Positions 24,422 through 32,489 of a DNA stretch of 64,000 nucleotides are shown piece by piece. The DNA is from Candidatus Rokuibacteriota bacterium (GTDB lineage Bacteria; Methylomirabilota; Methylomirabilia; Rokubacteriales; CSP1-6). The stretch covers positions 33,004 to 97,003 of the forward strand of contig QHTB01000127.1 in NCBI GenBank assembly GCA_003220615.1, written 5' to 3'. Each line of letters opens with the position of its first letter. Position 1 is the first letter of the stretch. A program made the position numbers and the translations under genes. The notes below the pieces were generated by a model. It did not search any database and was not told the origin of the DNA. It saw only the letters and a list, made by a program, of their open reading frames with translations.

Positions 24422-25975
24422 ATGCAAGCGTCGGAACACCTGCCCGCGCAATTCAACGTCGCCACGTGGTTCGTGGATCGTCACGTGACCGAAGGCCGCG
24501 GCGGAGCACCGGCGTTCCACTACGAGACTCGCGTGCTGACGTACGGTGACGTCTTCGATCTCGCCAACCGCACGGGCAATGCGCTCCGCGCGCTGGGCGT
24601 CGGCCTGGAGGATCGCGTCCTGGTGCTGTGCCTGGACGCGCCGGAATTCCTCGCCACGTTCTGGGGCGCCATCAAGATCGGCGCGGTTCCGATCCCGGTC
24701 AACACGCTGATGCGGGCGTCCGACTACCTGTACTTTCTGAACGACAGCCGGGCGAAGGTCGCGGTCGTGTCCGCGCCGTTGCTGGCCGAGGCCGGGCCGG
24801 TCCTCGGCCAGGCGCCTCTTCTCCGCCACGTCCTGGTCGCCGGCGGCGCGGCCGCCGGTCACCTCTCGTTCGAGGAGCAGGTGAGCCAGGCGGGGGCAAC
24901 CCTGGACGCGGCCCCGACGTCGCGAGACGACCCCGCGTTCTGGCTCTACTCGTCGGGCTCGACGGGATTTCCCAAGGGCGCCGTCCATCTCCAGCACGAC
25001 ATGTGGGTGTGCGCCGAGACGTATGCGCGACAGGTGCTCGGCATCACGGCGAGCGACAAGGTCTTCTCCGCCGCCAAGCTCTTCTTCGCCTATGGCCTCG
25101 GCAACGCCGGGTATTTCCCGATGGCGGTGGGTGCGCAGGCCGTGCTCTACCCGCATCGGCCCACGCCCGAGAGCGTGTTCGAGGTGCTCACCCGCCACCG
25201 TCCGACGATCTTCTTCGGCGTGCCGACGCTCTACGCCGGCATGCTCGCCGTCAAGGAGGCGGAGAAGCGCTTCGATCTCTCCTCGCTGCGTGTCTGCGTG
25301 TCGGCAGGCGAGGCGCTGCCCGATGAGATCTACACGCGCTGGCGCGAGCGGTTCGGCGTCGAGATCATCGACGGGATCGGGACCACGGAGATCCTTCACA
25401 TCTTTCTCTCGAACCGTCCGAATCAGGTTCGGCCTGGCTCCTCGGGGTTGCCCGTGCCTGGCTATGAGGCGGCGATCGTGGACGACGACGGCCGGCCGGT
25501 GCCTCGGAGCGAGATCGGCAATCTGCGCGTGAAGGGCGATTCCACGATGGCCTTCTACTGGAACAAGCACGACAAGACCAAGGAGACGCTCTTCGGTGCG
25601 TGGATCCAGACCGGCGACAAGTATTTCCAGGACGAGGACGGTTACTTCTGGTACGCCGGCCGCGCCGACGACATGCTGAAGGTCGGCGGTATCTGGGTCT
25701 CACCGGTCGAGGTCGAGGCCACGCTGATCAAGCACCCGGCCGTGCTGGAAGTCGCCGTCGTCGGCAAGGAAGACAGCGATCGGCTGGTCAAGCCGCAGGC
25801 GTTCGTCGTACTCAAAGAGCCGGCCGGCGCCACGGCGGCGCTGGCCGACGAGCTCAAGGGCTTCGTGAGAGACAAGATCGCACCCTACAAGTATCCACGC
25901 TGGATCGAATTCGTGAGCGATCTGCCCAAGACGGCCACCGGCAAGATCCAGCGCTTCAAGCTCCGCGCCCGTTGA
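24422..25975 (+). CDS. Benzoate-CoA ligase family protein
   Basis: A 517-residue acyl-adenylate ligase. The P-loop is YSSGSTGFPKGAVH; then FFAYGLGNAGYFPM, DGIGTTEILHIFLSN, WIQTGDKYFQDEDGYFWYAGRADDMLKVGGIWVSPVEVE and the C-terminal catalytic Lys in LPKTATGKIQRFKLR. This combination is that of benzoate-CoA ligase (BadA/BclA type), which makes benzoyl-CoA or 4-hydroxybenzoyl-CoA from the acid, ATP and CoA. That is the entry step for the hcr and box enzymes just upstream. GAGGAG precedes the ATG. Substrate preference (benzoate versus 4-hydroxybenzoate) is not readable. Confidence 0.9.
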   Translation: MQASEHLPAQFNVATWFVDRHVTEGRGGAPAFHYETRVLTYGDVFDLANRTGNALRALGVGLEDRVLVLCLDAPEFLATFWGAIKIGAVPIPVNTLMRASDYLYFLNDSRAKVAVVSAPLLAEAGPVLGQAPLLRHVLVAGGAAAGHLSFEEQVSQAGATLDAAPTSRDDPAFWLYSSGSTGFPKGAVHLQHDMWVCAETYARQVLGITASDKVFSAAKLFFAYGLGNAGYFPMAVGAQAVLYPHRPTPESVFEVLTRHRPTIFFGVPTLYAGMLAVKEAEKRFDLSSLRVCVSAGEALPDEIYTRWRERFGVEIIDGIGTTEILHIFLSNRPNQVRPGSSGLPVPGYEAAIVDDDGRPVPRSEIGNLRVKGDSTMAFYWNKHDKTKETLFGAWIQTGDKYFQDEDGYFWYAGRADDMLKVGGIWVSPVEVEATLIKHPAVLEVAVVGKEDSDRLVKPQAFVVLKEPAGATAALADELKGFVRDKIAPYKYPRWIEFVSDLPKTATGKIQRFKLRAR

Positions 25976-27249
25976 TGTTCGATCCGGCCCTCGAGACGCT
26001 GCCCACGGAGCGCCTGCGCGACCTGCAACTCCGGAAGCTGCAGGCCTCAGCCGGTGAGGTGCTGGCGCCTCGCGGCAACGCGTTCATCAGGCGGAAGTGG
26101 GCCGCGGCGGGTGTGCAATCAGCCGGAGACCTCATGACGTGGGACGACGTTCACCGGCTGCCGTTCACGCTCAAGCAGGAATTCGTCACCGATCAGGCCG
26201 AGTGTCCACCCTTCGGCACCAATCTCACGTATCCGCTCGAGCGCTACGTCCGGGTCCACCAGACGTCGGGCTCGAGCGGTCAGCCGCTCCGCTGGCTCGA
26301 CACGCAGGCATCGTGGGAGTGGTGGGCACGGTGCTGGGGATTCGTGCTCTCTGGGGCCGGCATCACGCCGGCCGATCGGGTCTTCTTCCCGTTCTCGTTC
26401 GGCCTCTTCATCGGATTTTGGGCAGGCTTCGACGGCGCGCGCGCCCTCGGCGCGATGGTGCTGCCCGGCGGCGGGCAGGATTCTCCAACCCGGCTCGCCT
26501 GGATGGAGAAGCTCGGCGCCACCGCGCTCGTCTGCACGCCGTCGTACGCGCTGCATCTGCTCGAAGTCGCCCGCGAGCACGGCGTCGATCCGGCCAAGCT
26601 CCCCGTCCGGGTCACTGTCCACGCGGGCGAGCCGGGGGCCGGCATCCCGGCCGTGCGGGCGCGTATCGAGGACGGCTGGGGCGCTCGCGCGTACGACCAC
26701 GCCGGTATGACCGAGATGGGAGCGTATGGCTACGAGTGCGCCGAACAGGCCGGTTTGCACGTCAACGAGTCGGAGTTCATCGCCGAGGTGATCGATCCCG
26801 TGAGTGGCGTCGCGGCGTCAGAGGGTGAGCTCGTGCTGACCAATCTCGGGCGCGCCGGCTCGCCGGCGATCCGCTATCGCACCGGAGATCGCGTCCGCGT
26901 CGCGAACGCGCCGTGCCCGTGCGGGCGCACCTTCATGCGCCTCGAGGGCGGGATCCTCGGCCGGCTCGACGACATGCTGATCGTGCGCGGGGTGAACGTG
27001 TTCCCCTCGGCCATCGAGGGCATCGTGCGGCGCTTCCATGCCATCGAGGAGTTCCAGGTCGAGGTCTTCCGCGACGGCGAGCTGGATGAAGTGCGCGTGC
27101 TGGTCGAGGTGGAGGACGCGAGCGTTCCCGAGGCTCTGCGCCAGAGCTTCAGCGCCGATCTCGGTCTCCGTCTGGACGTCCGCGCAGTGCCGCGGCGCTC
27201 GTTGCCCCGCCACGAGCTGAAGGCCAAGCGCGTGGTGCGCCGCCCCTGA
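25975..27249 (+). CDS. Phenylacetate-CoA ligase family (PaaK-like) acyl-adenylate enzyme
   Basis: A 424-residue AMP-forming ligase, TGATG-overlapped with the benzoate-CoA ligase. PaaK features: QTSGSSGQPLRWLDT (P-loop), YDHAGMTEMGAYGYEC, IRYRTGDRVRV, then CPCGRTFMRLEGGILGRLDDMLIVRGVNVFPSAIE and an ending RHELKAKRVVRR carrying the late Lys. It activates an aryl or arylacetic acid. With two ligases side by side, this one may take a second aromatic acid such as phenylacetate or a hydroxybenzoate. Confidence 0.88.
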   Translation: MFDPALETLPTERLRDLQLRKLQASAGEVLAPRGNAFIRRKWAAAGVQSAGDLMTWDDVHRLPFTLKQEFVTDQAECPPFGTNLTYPLERYVRVHQTSGSSGQPLRWLDTQASWEWWARCWGFVLSGAGITPADRVFFPFSFGLFIGFWAGFDGARALGAMVLPGGGQDSPTRLAWMEKLGATALVCTPSYALHLLEVAREHGVDPAKLPVRVTVHAGEPGAGIPAVRARIEDGWGARAYDHAGMTEMGAYGYECAEQAGLHVNESEFIAEVIDPVSGVAASEGELVLTNLGRAGSPAIRYRTGDRVRVANAPCPCGRTFMRLEGGILGRLDDMLIVRGVNVFPSAIEGIVRRFHAIEEFQVEVFRDGELDEVRVLVEVEDASVPEALRQSFSADLGLRLDVRAVPRRSLPRHELKAKRVVRRP

Positions 27250-27311
27250 GCGAGGAGGTTCTGGCGGCCGCCGGGCGCGCGCTCGGTGGCGCTCGCCTGG
27301 TCGAGCCCGAG

Positions 27312-28358
27312 GTGCTGAAGTCGTGGGCTCGCAATGACGTCTGGCGCTGCCGCGTCGCCGGAGGGCCGTCCGGCCTGCCGACCTCGGTCATCGTCAAGCA
27401 CTTCAAGTCCGAGCCCGATCGTGGCTTCGACGACTGGGCCAGCCTGGAGTTTCTGACCCGCGCCGGCACCGCGCCAGCGCTCTGTCCGCGATTCCTCGCC
27501 GGCGATGCGAGGGCACAGGTGTTCGTCATCGAGGACCTGCGCGAGGGGCGGACGCTGGATGAGGCGCTCGTCGCGAGCGACGAAAAAGCGGCCAGCGAGG
27601 CGGTCGTCGCTCTGGCCGATGCCGCCGGCCGCCTCCACGCCGCGACACTCGACGGTCATGCCGAGTTCGATGGGCTGAGGGATGCGCTGGCGCCACGCGA
27701 GCTCACGCCGATCTCCCGGGCGGCTGCAGGCTTGAGCGCCGCTGAGCCGGACGTCACGGGCTGGCTCACGGCCGTCGGTACCCGTGTTCCTCGCGGCCTC
27801 GCCGAAAGCCTGGCTGCGCTGGCCGATGCGGTCGCGCATCCCGGGCCTTTCACCACGTTCACCCATGGCGACATGGCGCCCAGCAACAACCATTTTTCAG
27901 CGACTGGTGTCCGCCTCCTCGATTTCGAGTACGGCGGTGTGCGCTCGGCGCTCTACGACACGCTGCTGTGGAACCTCTTCTGCCCGTTTCCACCCACCGT
28001 CATCGAACGCGCCGACGCCGCCCATCGGTCGGCGCTCGCGACGGCCTGTCCGGCGGCGCGAGGCGATTCCCCTTACGCAGCCGCGCGGGGCGTGGCGGTG
28101 GCCTGGCGGACCGTGAACATGCTGCAGTGGTTCGGGCCTCGGGTGCTCGATCAGGATGGCCCCTGGGCGCCCGGGCTCACCGTTCGCCAGGCCTTGCTCT
28201 GGCACGTCGAGCGCCTCATGGCCTTCGTGGTCGGCGGACCACTGGCGCCGATCACCGACGCCGTGGATGGGCTCGCTCGCGCGCTCGGAGAACGCTGGCG
28301 CGCCGAGCGCGAGCGAACGTCCGCGTGGCCGGCGTTCCGCGCCCGCGATCAGTCGTAG
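27312..28358 (+). CDS. Aminoglycoside phosphotransferase-like (APH) protein
   Basis: A kinase-fold protein of 348 residues from the GTG at 27312. The catalytic loop is TFTHGDMAPSNNHF and the metal motif LLDFEYGG, the APH/choline-kinase pattern. The frame is open upstream to a CTG at 27246 inside CTGAGC, overlapping the previous stop; the N-terminus SEEVLAAAGRALGGARLVEPE looks protein-like, so the real start may be there. The phosphorylated substrate is unknown; antibiotic resistance should not be assumed. It overlaps the convergent cupin gene by 10 bp. Confidence 0.8.
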   Translation: MLKSWARNDVWRCRVAGGPSGLPTSVIVKHFKSEPDRGFDDWASLEFLTRAGTAPALCPRFLAGDARAQVFVIEDLREGRTLDEALVASDEKAASEAVVALADAAGRLHAATLDGHAEFDGLRDALAPRELTPISRAAAGLSAAEPDVTGWLTAVGTRVPRGLAESLAALADAVAHPGPFTTFTHGDMAPSNNHFSATGVRLLDFEYGGVRSALYDTLLWNLFCPFPPTVIERADAAHRSALATACPAARGDSPYAAARGVAVAWRTVNMLQWFGPRVLDQDGPWAPGLTVRQALLWHVERLMAFVVGGPLAPITDAVDGLARALGERWRAERERTSAWPAFRARDQS

Positions 28359-28666
28359 TGGAGCGCGAGCCAGATCGTCGGCCGCGACGCGTCCGTCCAC
28401 TCGACGCGATGTCGGCGGTGGGCGGCAATGACCAGATGATCACCCGGGCGCATCTCCACCACGTCGTCCCGGTCGGCGAATCGTAGCCCGGCGCCGCCTG
28501 TCAGCAGCACCACCCATTCCGAGCGTTCCTGGTCGTACCACTCGCCGGGAGGCGTCGCGTGCCCCAGGGACACGATGCGCTCGAGGCGAAACGCGTCGCT
28601 CTCGAGCAGCGCTTCGACGAGCTCATCGGGCAGGGACGAGGGGACCTCACCCAGCAGGTTTCTCAC
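28349..28666 (-). CDS. Cupin domain protein
   Basis: A 105-residue single-domain cupin. Its two motifs are TPPGEWYDQERSEWVVLLTGGAGLRF and MRPGDHLVIAAHRRHRVEWTD, which supply metal ligands. Small cupins like this are isomerases, dioxygenases or sensors; no substrate can be assigned. Convergent with the phosphotransferase gene (10-bp overlap) and divergent from the sigma factor gene. Confidence 0.8.
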   Translation of the reverse strand: MRNLLGEVPSSLPDELVEALLESDAFRLERIVSLGHATPPGEWYDQERSEWVVLLTGGAGLRFADRDDVVEMRPGDHLVIAAHRRHRVEWTDASRPTIWLALHYD

Positions 28667-28757
28667 GAGGCACCAATCCTACTGGCGGCGCCGGCTCGTA
28701 GTAAATGACGAGCGTGGACCTTGTCCGTCGCCGGAGGGTCTGATACTGAAGGGAGCC

Positions 28758-29303
28758 ATGGCCACAGTGGGGGAGGACCTCGTCCGGCGAATGGCTGCCG
28801 GCGACGGCGACGCGTTCGCCAGGTTCTACGACCGCTACGCCCCCATGGTCTATCCGCTGGTCCTTCGCATCGTCCGTGACCGCAGCGACGCCGCCGACGT
28901 CCTGCAGGACGTCTTCTGGGAAACCTGGCGGGCGGCCGGCACGTACGATCCCGCCCGGGGCACGCCCGAAGCCTGGATCGTGACGCGAGCACGCACCCGG
29001 GCAATCGATCGGGTGCGTTCCATGCGTAGAAGAAGTGAGACGTTCGTGGCGCCCATGGACGATGCGATGGCCGCCGCCCCTGCGGAGTCCGGCGGCGATG
29101 CCGCCGACCGCGCCTCTGATCGGTCGGTCGTCACCGGCGCGCTGGGCCGCCTCCCCGTGCCTCAGCGCGAGGTGCTCGAGCTCGCCTATTACGGCGGGCT
29201 GACCCAGACCGAGATCGCGGAGCGGATCAAGCAGCCGCTCGGCACCGTGAAGACGCGGATGCGGCTGGGGCTGGAACGGCTCCGGGAGATGATGAAACGG
29301 TGA
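28758..29303 (+). CDS. ECF RNA polymerase sigma factor
   Basis: A 181-residue group 4 sigma factor. Region 2 (DAFARFYDRYAPMVYPLVLRIVRDRSDAADVLQDVFWETWR) and region 4 (LPVPQREVLELAYYGGLTQTEIAERIKQPLGTVKTRMRLGLERLRE) are complete. GAAGGGA lies before the ATG. It overlaps the anti-sigma gene by GTGA, so the pair forms one control unit. The environmental trigger is not visible. Confidence 0.95.
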   Translation: MATVGEDLVRRMAAGDGDAFARFYDRYAPMVYPLVLRIVRDRSDAADVLQDVFWETWRAAGTYDPARGTPEAWIVTRARTRAIDRVRSMRRRSETFVAPMDDAMAAAPAESGGDAADRASDRSVVTGALGRLPVPQREVLELAYYGGLTQTEIAERIKQPLGTVKTRMRLGLERLREMMKR

Positions 29304-30094
29304 GCGGCATGAGCCACGAGACGTTCGACGATCAGGTCGCAGCCTACGCGCTGGATGTGCTCGAGACCAGCGAGCGCGCGGCGTTCGAGGCTCACCTGGC
29401 CGGCTGCGCGCGCTGTGAGCGCACGCTCCGTGAGTCGCGCGAGGCGCTGGCCGCCGTGGCGCTCGATGGGCCGCCCGCGGTACCGCCGCCCGACGTCAAG
29501 GCAGCGCTGATGCGCAGACTCGCCGAAGAAACGGCGCCCCCGCGCCGTCGCAGCGACACACGCCGGCTCTGGCTGCGCGGGGCGGTGGTGGCGGCTGCCG
29601 CGATGGTGGTGGGCGGTTTCCTCACGGGCATGTTCGTGGCCGCGCGCTATGAAGCCGAGCTGGGCCGGGTGGCGCGCGAGACGAGCCGGCTTCGCGAGGA
29701 CCTCGCGCGTCAGGAGGCGGCGCTCCAGGCGCGTGTGACCGCCTACCAGGCCGTCGTCGATCTCCTGCGTGATCCGAGCACGCGCGTGATCGCTCTCAAG
29801 GGCGCCGGCCCGAGCCCGACCGCCGAGGGCCGTGTCGTGTGGCACGAGACGGCGGGCGGGCAGGTGCTGATCACCAAGTTGCCACCGGCGCCGGCGGGCA
29901 AAGCCTACGAGATGTGGACGATCGCGGGCGGCAAGCCGACGGCGGCCGGCGTGTTCCAGGTCGATGCCTCCGGCCAGGCGATCCATCGCGTGCCTCCGGG
30001 AGCCGGACCCGTGGACGTGTTCGCGGTCACGCTCGAGCCGGAATCAGGGGTGCCGGCGCCGACGGGGCCGATCGTGCTGGCGTCGGCGAAGTAG
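29300..30094 (+). CDS. Anti-sigma factor, RskA-like with zinc-binding ZAS domain
   Basis: A 264-residue membrane protein. The N-terminal anti-sigma domain has the HxxxCxxC zinc motif (FEAHLAGCARCERTL), a single transmembrane helix near 95-115 (GAVVAAAAMVVGGFLTGMFVA), a coiled-coil and an RskA-type C-terminal periplasmic domain (GGQVLITKLPPAPAGKAYEMWTIAGGKPTAAGVF). It holds the sigma factor encoded just upstream until regulated proteolysis or redox change frees it. An in-frame ATG at 29309 is an alternative start. Confidence 0.93.
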   Translation: MSGMSHETFDDQVAAYALDVLETSERAAFEAHLAGCARCERTLRESREALAAVALDGPPAVPPPDVKAALMRRLAEETAPPRRRSDTRRLWLRGAVVAAAAMVVGGFLTGMFVAARYEAELGRVARETSRLREDLARQEAALQARVTAYQAVVDLLRDPSTRVIALKGAGPSPTAEGRVVWHETAGGQVLITKLPPAPAGKAYEMWTIAGGKPTAAGVFQVDASGQAIHRVPPGAGPVDVFAVTLEPESGVPAPTGPIVLASAK

Positions 30095-30100
30095 CTCGGC

Positions 30101-30658
30101 TCAGCGTCCGAAGCGCCGCGCGGCGTGAAGGACGGCAACGACGGTCATCGAGTCCTTGATCTCGCTGGTCTCGACCATGCGCAGCACGTCCACGAAGGGG
30201 AAGGCGCGGATCTCGAAGAACTCGGTCTCGTCGGGACGGGCCGGCACCGGACGCAAGCCCTCACCCAGATAGATCCAGCACCGCTCGTCCATGATGCTCT
30301 TGGACGTGTCGTAGATGCAGAGCTCGGTCAGGCGCTCGGCCTCGTAGCCGGCTTCCTCGCGCAACTCGCGCTGGGCCGTCGCCTCGTGGCTCTCGCCCTT
30401 GCTGGCGCCGCCCGTCGGGATCTCCCACATGAAGGCGCGAGCGACGTAGCGGTACTGGCCGACGAGGATGACGGTCTCGGAATCGAGCATCGGCAGGACG
30501 CCGACGGCGTCGGCGCACGTCACCACGCCGTAGATGGTCGTGCGCCCGTCGGGAAGCTCAGCGACGTCCTCGCGAACGCGAATCCACCGGTTCTCGTAGA
30601 CGGGACGCGTGGTCAGCGTACGCCAGGCGGCGCGCGCCAGGTCACGACGGTCGGTCAC
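30101..30658 (-). CDS. Nudix hydrolase (ADP-ribose pyrophosphatase-like)
   Basis: A 185-residue protein with an intact Nudix box, GGASKGESHEATAQRELREEAGYEA read in two parts (GX5E ... REXXEEXGY). MWEIPTGG before it is typical of the ADP-ribose/NDP-sugar subfamily. It would hydrolyse a nucleoside diphosphate linked to another group. Convergent with the anti-sigma gene, 6 bp away, and divergent from the DinB gene. Confidence 0.92.
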   Translation of the reverse strand: MTDRRDLARAAWRTLTTRPVYENRWIRVREDVAELPDGRTTIYGVVTCADAVGVLPMLDSETVILVGQYRYVARAFMWEIPTGGASKGESHEATAQRELREEAGYEAERLTELCIYDTSKSIMDERCWIYLGEGLRPVPARPDETEFFEIRAFPFVDVLRMVETSEIKDSMTVVAVLHAARRFGR

Positions 30659-30692
30659 AGAAGAACCCTAGCATGGGCGTATACTCGCGAGC

Positions 30693-31250
30693 GTGACACT
30701 TCCGCGCGCGATCCAGGCCCTCTGGGAGGACCTCGAAGGGGCTCGCGCCGAGGTCTTGCGTGAAGTGGTCGGCCTTTCGCAGCGCCAGGCCGACTGGAGG
30801 CCGGCCGAGAAGGAGTGGTCCGTCGGCGAGGTGATCAATCACCTCACGATCGCGGAGATCGCGACCGGGAAGCTCACCACCAAGCTCACGCGCGAAGGCG
30901 AGGCCGCGGGCGGGCTCGCGCCGTATCGACCCGACTTCGCGATCCGGCCATTGCCGCCGTGGCCACCCGGCCCCGGCGAGGCGCCCCCGGTGGTCTGGCC
31001 GGAGCACGGGAAGCCGATCGGTGAGCTGATCACGACCATGAAGGCCACCCGTGAGCGCAGCCGGTCGTCCGTGGAGAAGCTGGCGACCCTCGACCCCGAG
31101 CGGCTGGTCTTCAAGCACTTCCGTCTCGGCGATCTCGACCTCGCCCAGTGGTGGCTGCTCCAGGCGCAGCACGATCGCATCCATCTCGGCCAGCTCCGTG
31201 ATATCAAGCGCCATCCGGGATTCCCACGTGATGGAGCCGCGCGTACCTAG
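30693..31250 (+). CDS. DinB family protein
   Basis: A 185-residue four-helix-bundle protein from GTG at 30693. The metal-binding His residues appear in EVINHLTIAEIA and QAQHDRIHLGQL, the DinB/YfiT pattern. Many DinB-like proteins are thiol (bacillithiol/mycothiol) dependent transferases; the exact partner is not known. Its stop is followed at once by the leader repeat that ends at the next start codon. Confidence 0.85.
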   Translation: MTLPRAIQALWEDLEGARAEVLREVVGLSQRQADWRPAEKEWSVGEVINHLTIAEIATGKLTTKLTREGEAAGGLAPYRPDFAIRPLPPWPPGPGEAPPVVWPEHGKPIGELITTMKATRERSRSSVEKLATLDPERLVFKHFRLGDLDLAQWWLLQAQHDRIHLGQLRDIKRHPGFPRDGAART

Positions 31251-31253
31251 GCC

Positions 31254-31299
31254 AGGCCACCCACGAATCGAGCCGAGCGCGCGCCACTCGCTCCAATGA
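31254..31299 (+). repeat. Leader repeat copy B, ending at the ThiS-like gene start
   Basis: Second copy of the 46-nt leader described at 18613-18658 (37/46 identical). It begins 3 nt after the DinB stop and ends in the ATG of the sulfur-carrier gene. Confidence 0.6.
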
Positions 31300-31550
31300 A
31301 AGTCATCTTGAGAAACCCGAAGCGCGAGGTCCAGGTCGCCGGCGGGCGGAGGGTGAAGGACGTCCTGCGCGAGCTCGAGATCATTCCCGAAACCGTGCTG
31401 GTGATTCGCGGCGACACCCTCGTCACCGCCGACCAGATGGTCACCGACGACGACACGATCGAGCTGCGCCCGGTGATGAGCGGTGGCAGTGCGAGCCGAG
31501 GCGCGCCGCGCGGCGAGGCGAGCGGTGAAATGATCGGAGATGCCTCTTGA
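31296..31550 (+). CDS. MoaD/ThiS-type sulfur carrier with C-terminal extension
   Basis: An 84-residue ubiquitin-like protein: a beta-grasp fold (MKVILRNPKREVQVAGGRRVKDVLRELEIIPETVLVIRGDTLVTADQMVTDDDTIELRPV) ending MSGG near residue 66. Active sulfur carriers normally stop at that Gly-Gly. Here 18 more residues follow (SASRGAPRGEASGEMIGDAS) before TGA, so the tail must be cut, or the protein is not thiocarboxylated. It overlaps a TtuA-like gene by TTGA, pointing to the TtuB role in tRNA 2-thiolation. Confidence 0.8.
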   Translation: MKVILRNPKREVQVAGGRRVKDVLRELEIIPETVLVIRGDTLVTADQMVTDDDTIELRPVMSGGSASRGAPRGEASGEMIGDAS

Positions 31551-32449
31551 AATGCCGGAAGTGCGGCCGAGGGGCGGTCATCGAGCTCAGGCGGCACAAC
31601 GCCGCCTTCTGCGAGCCGGACTTCGTCGAGTTCTTCCGCAATCAGGTCCGCGAGGCGATCCGCAAGCACCGGATGTTCACGCCCGAGGAGGCCGTGCTGG
31701 TGGCGGTGTCGGGAGGCAAGGACTCGCTGGCGCTGTGGGAGGTGCTGATCGAGGAGGGCTACCGGACGACCGGCCTCTACCTCGACCTCGGCATCTTCGA
31801 CTATTCCATCGAGTCGAAGGCCCGCTGCGAGAAATTCGCGACCGCCCATGGCGTGCCGCTGATCGTCACCGCCGTCGCCGAAGAGATCGGCGCGCCCGTG
31901 CCGATCATCAAGACCGTGACGCGACGACCGCCGTGTTCGGGATGCGGGCTCAGCAAGCGCTACCTGATGAATCGCGTCGCCCTCGAGCGCGGGTTTCCCG
32001 TGGTGGCCACCGGTCACAATCTCGACGACGAAGCGGCGACGCTGTTCGGGTCGGTCATGCACTGGCAGACCGACGCGCTCCCGCGGCAGTCGCCGGCGCT
32101 GGCGGCGACGCATCCCAAGCTGGTGCGTCGCGTGAAGCCGCTCTATCGGCTGTCGGAGCGCGAGACGGCGGCCTATGCGTTCCTTCGCCGCATCGACTAC
32201 ATCGTCGAGGAATGCCCGTTCGCGGCGGGCGCCACGTCGATCGCCCACAAAGAGATCTTGAGCCGGATGGAGGAGGCGTCCCCCGGCGCCAAGCACAACT
32301 TCCTCTTCGGCTTCCTCGATCGGGCGCGCGCCGCCTTCGAGCGCGTCGAAGCCGTGGCGCTCCAGGAATGCACGCGCTGCGGCCAGGTCACCACTGGGAC
32401 CGTCTGCGCGTTCTGCAAGCTCGCGGATCAGGTCAAGCGCGCCACCTGA
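31547..32449 (+). CDS. TtuA/TtcA-family tRNA 2-thiolation enzyme
   Basis: A 300-residue PP-loop ATPase from TTG at 31547. Zinc finger CRKCG...FCEPDF at the N-terminus, PP-loop VAVSGGKDSLAL, catalytic/iron-sulfur cysteines in PPCSGCGLSKRYLMN, GHNLDDEAATL, a third Cys in ECPF and a second zinc finger CTRCGQVTTGTVCAFC. This is the TtuA layout, which adenylates tRNA U54 and uses sulfur from TtuB or a similar carrier. The overlapping ThiS-like gene fits. The target base in this organism is inferred. Confidence 0.9.
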   Translation: MKCRKCGRGAVIELRRHNAAFCEPDFVEFFRNQVREAIRKHRMFTPEEAVLVAVSGGKDSLALWEVLIEEGYRTTGLYLDLGIFDYSIESKARCEKFATAHGVPLIVTAVAEEIGAPVPIIKTVTRRPPCSGCGLSKRYLMNRVALERGFPVVATGHNLDDEAATLFGSVMHWQTDALPRQSPALAATHPKLVRRVKPLYRLSERETAAYAFLRRIDYIVEECPFAAGATSIAHKEILSRMEEASPGAKHNFLFGFLDRARAAFERVEAVALQECTRCGQVTTGTVCAFCKLADQVKRAT

Positions 32450-32489
32450 CGGCCTGACCACTCGCGTTCGCGCCTGTCTCGAGCTGGCC

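Noticed and set aside
27312..28358. Antibiotic-resistance aminoglycoside kinase
   Set aside because: Only the general APH fold motifs are present and the context is aromatic catabolism, so resistance is not supported.
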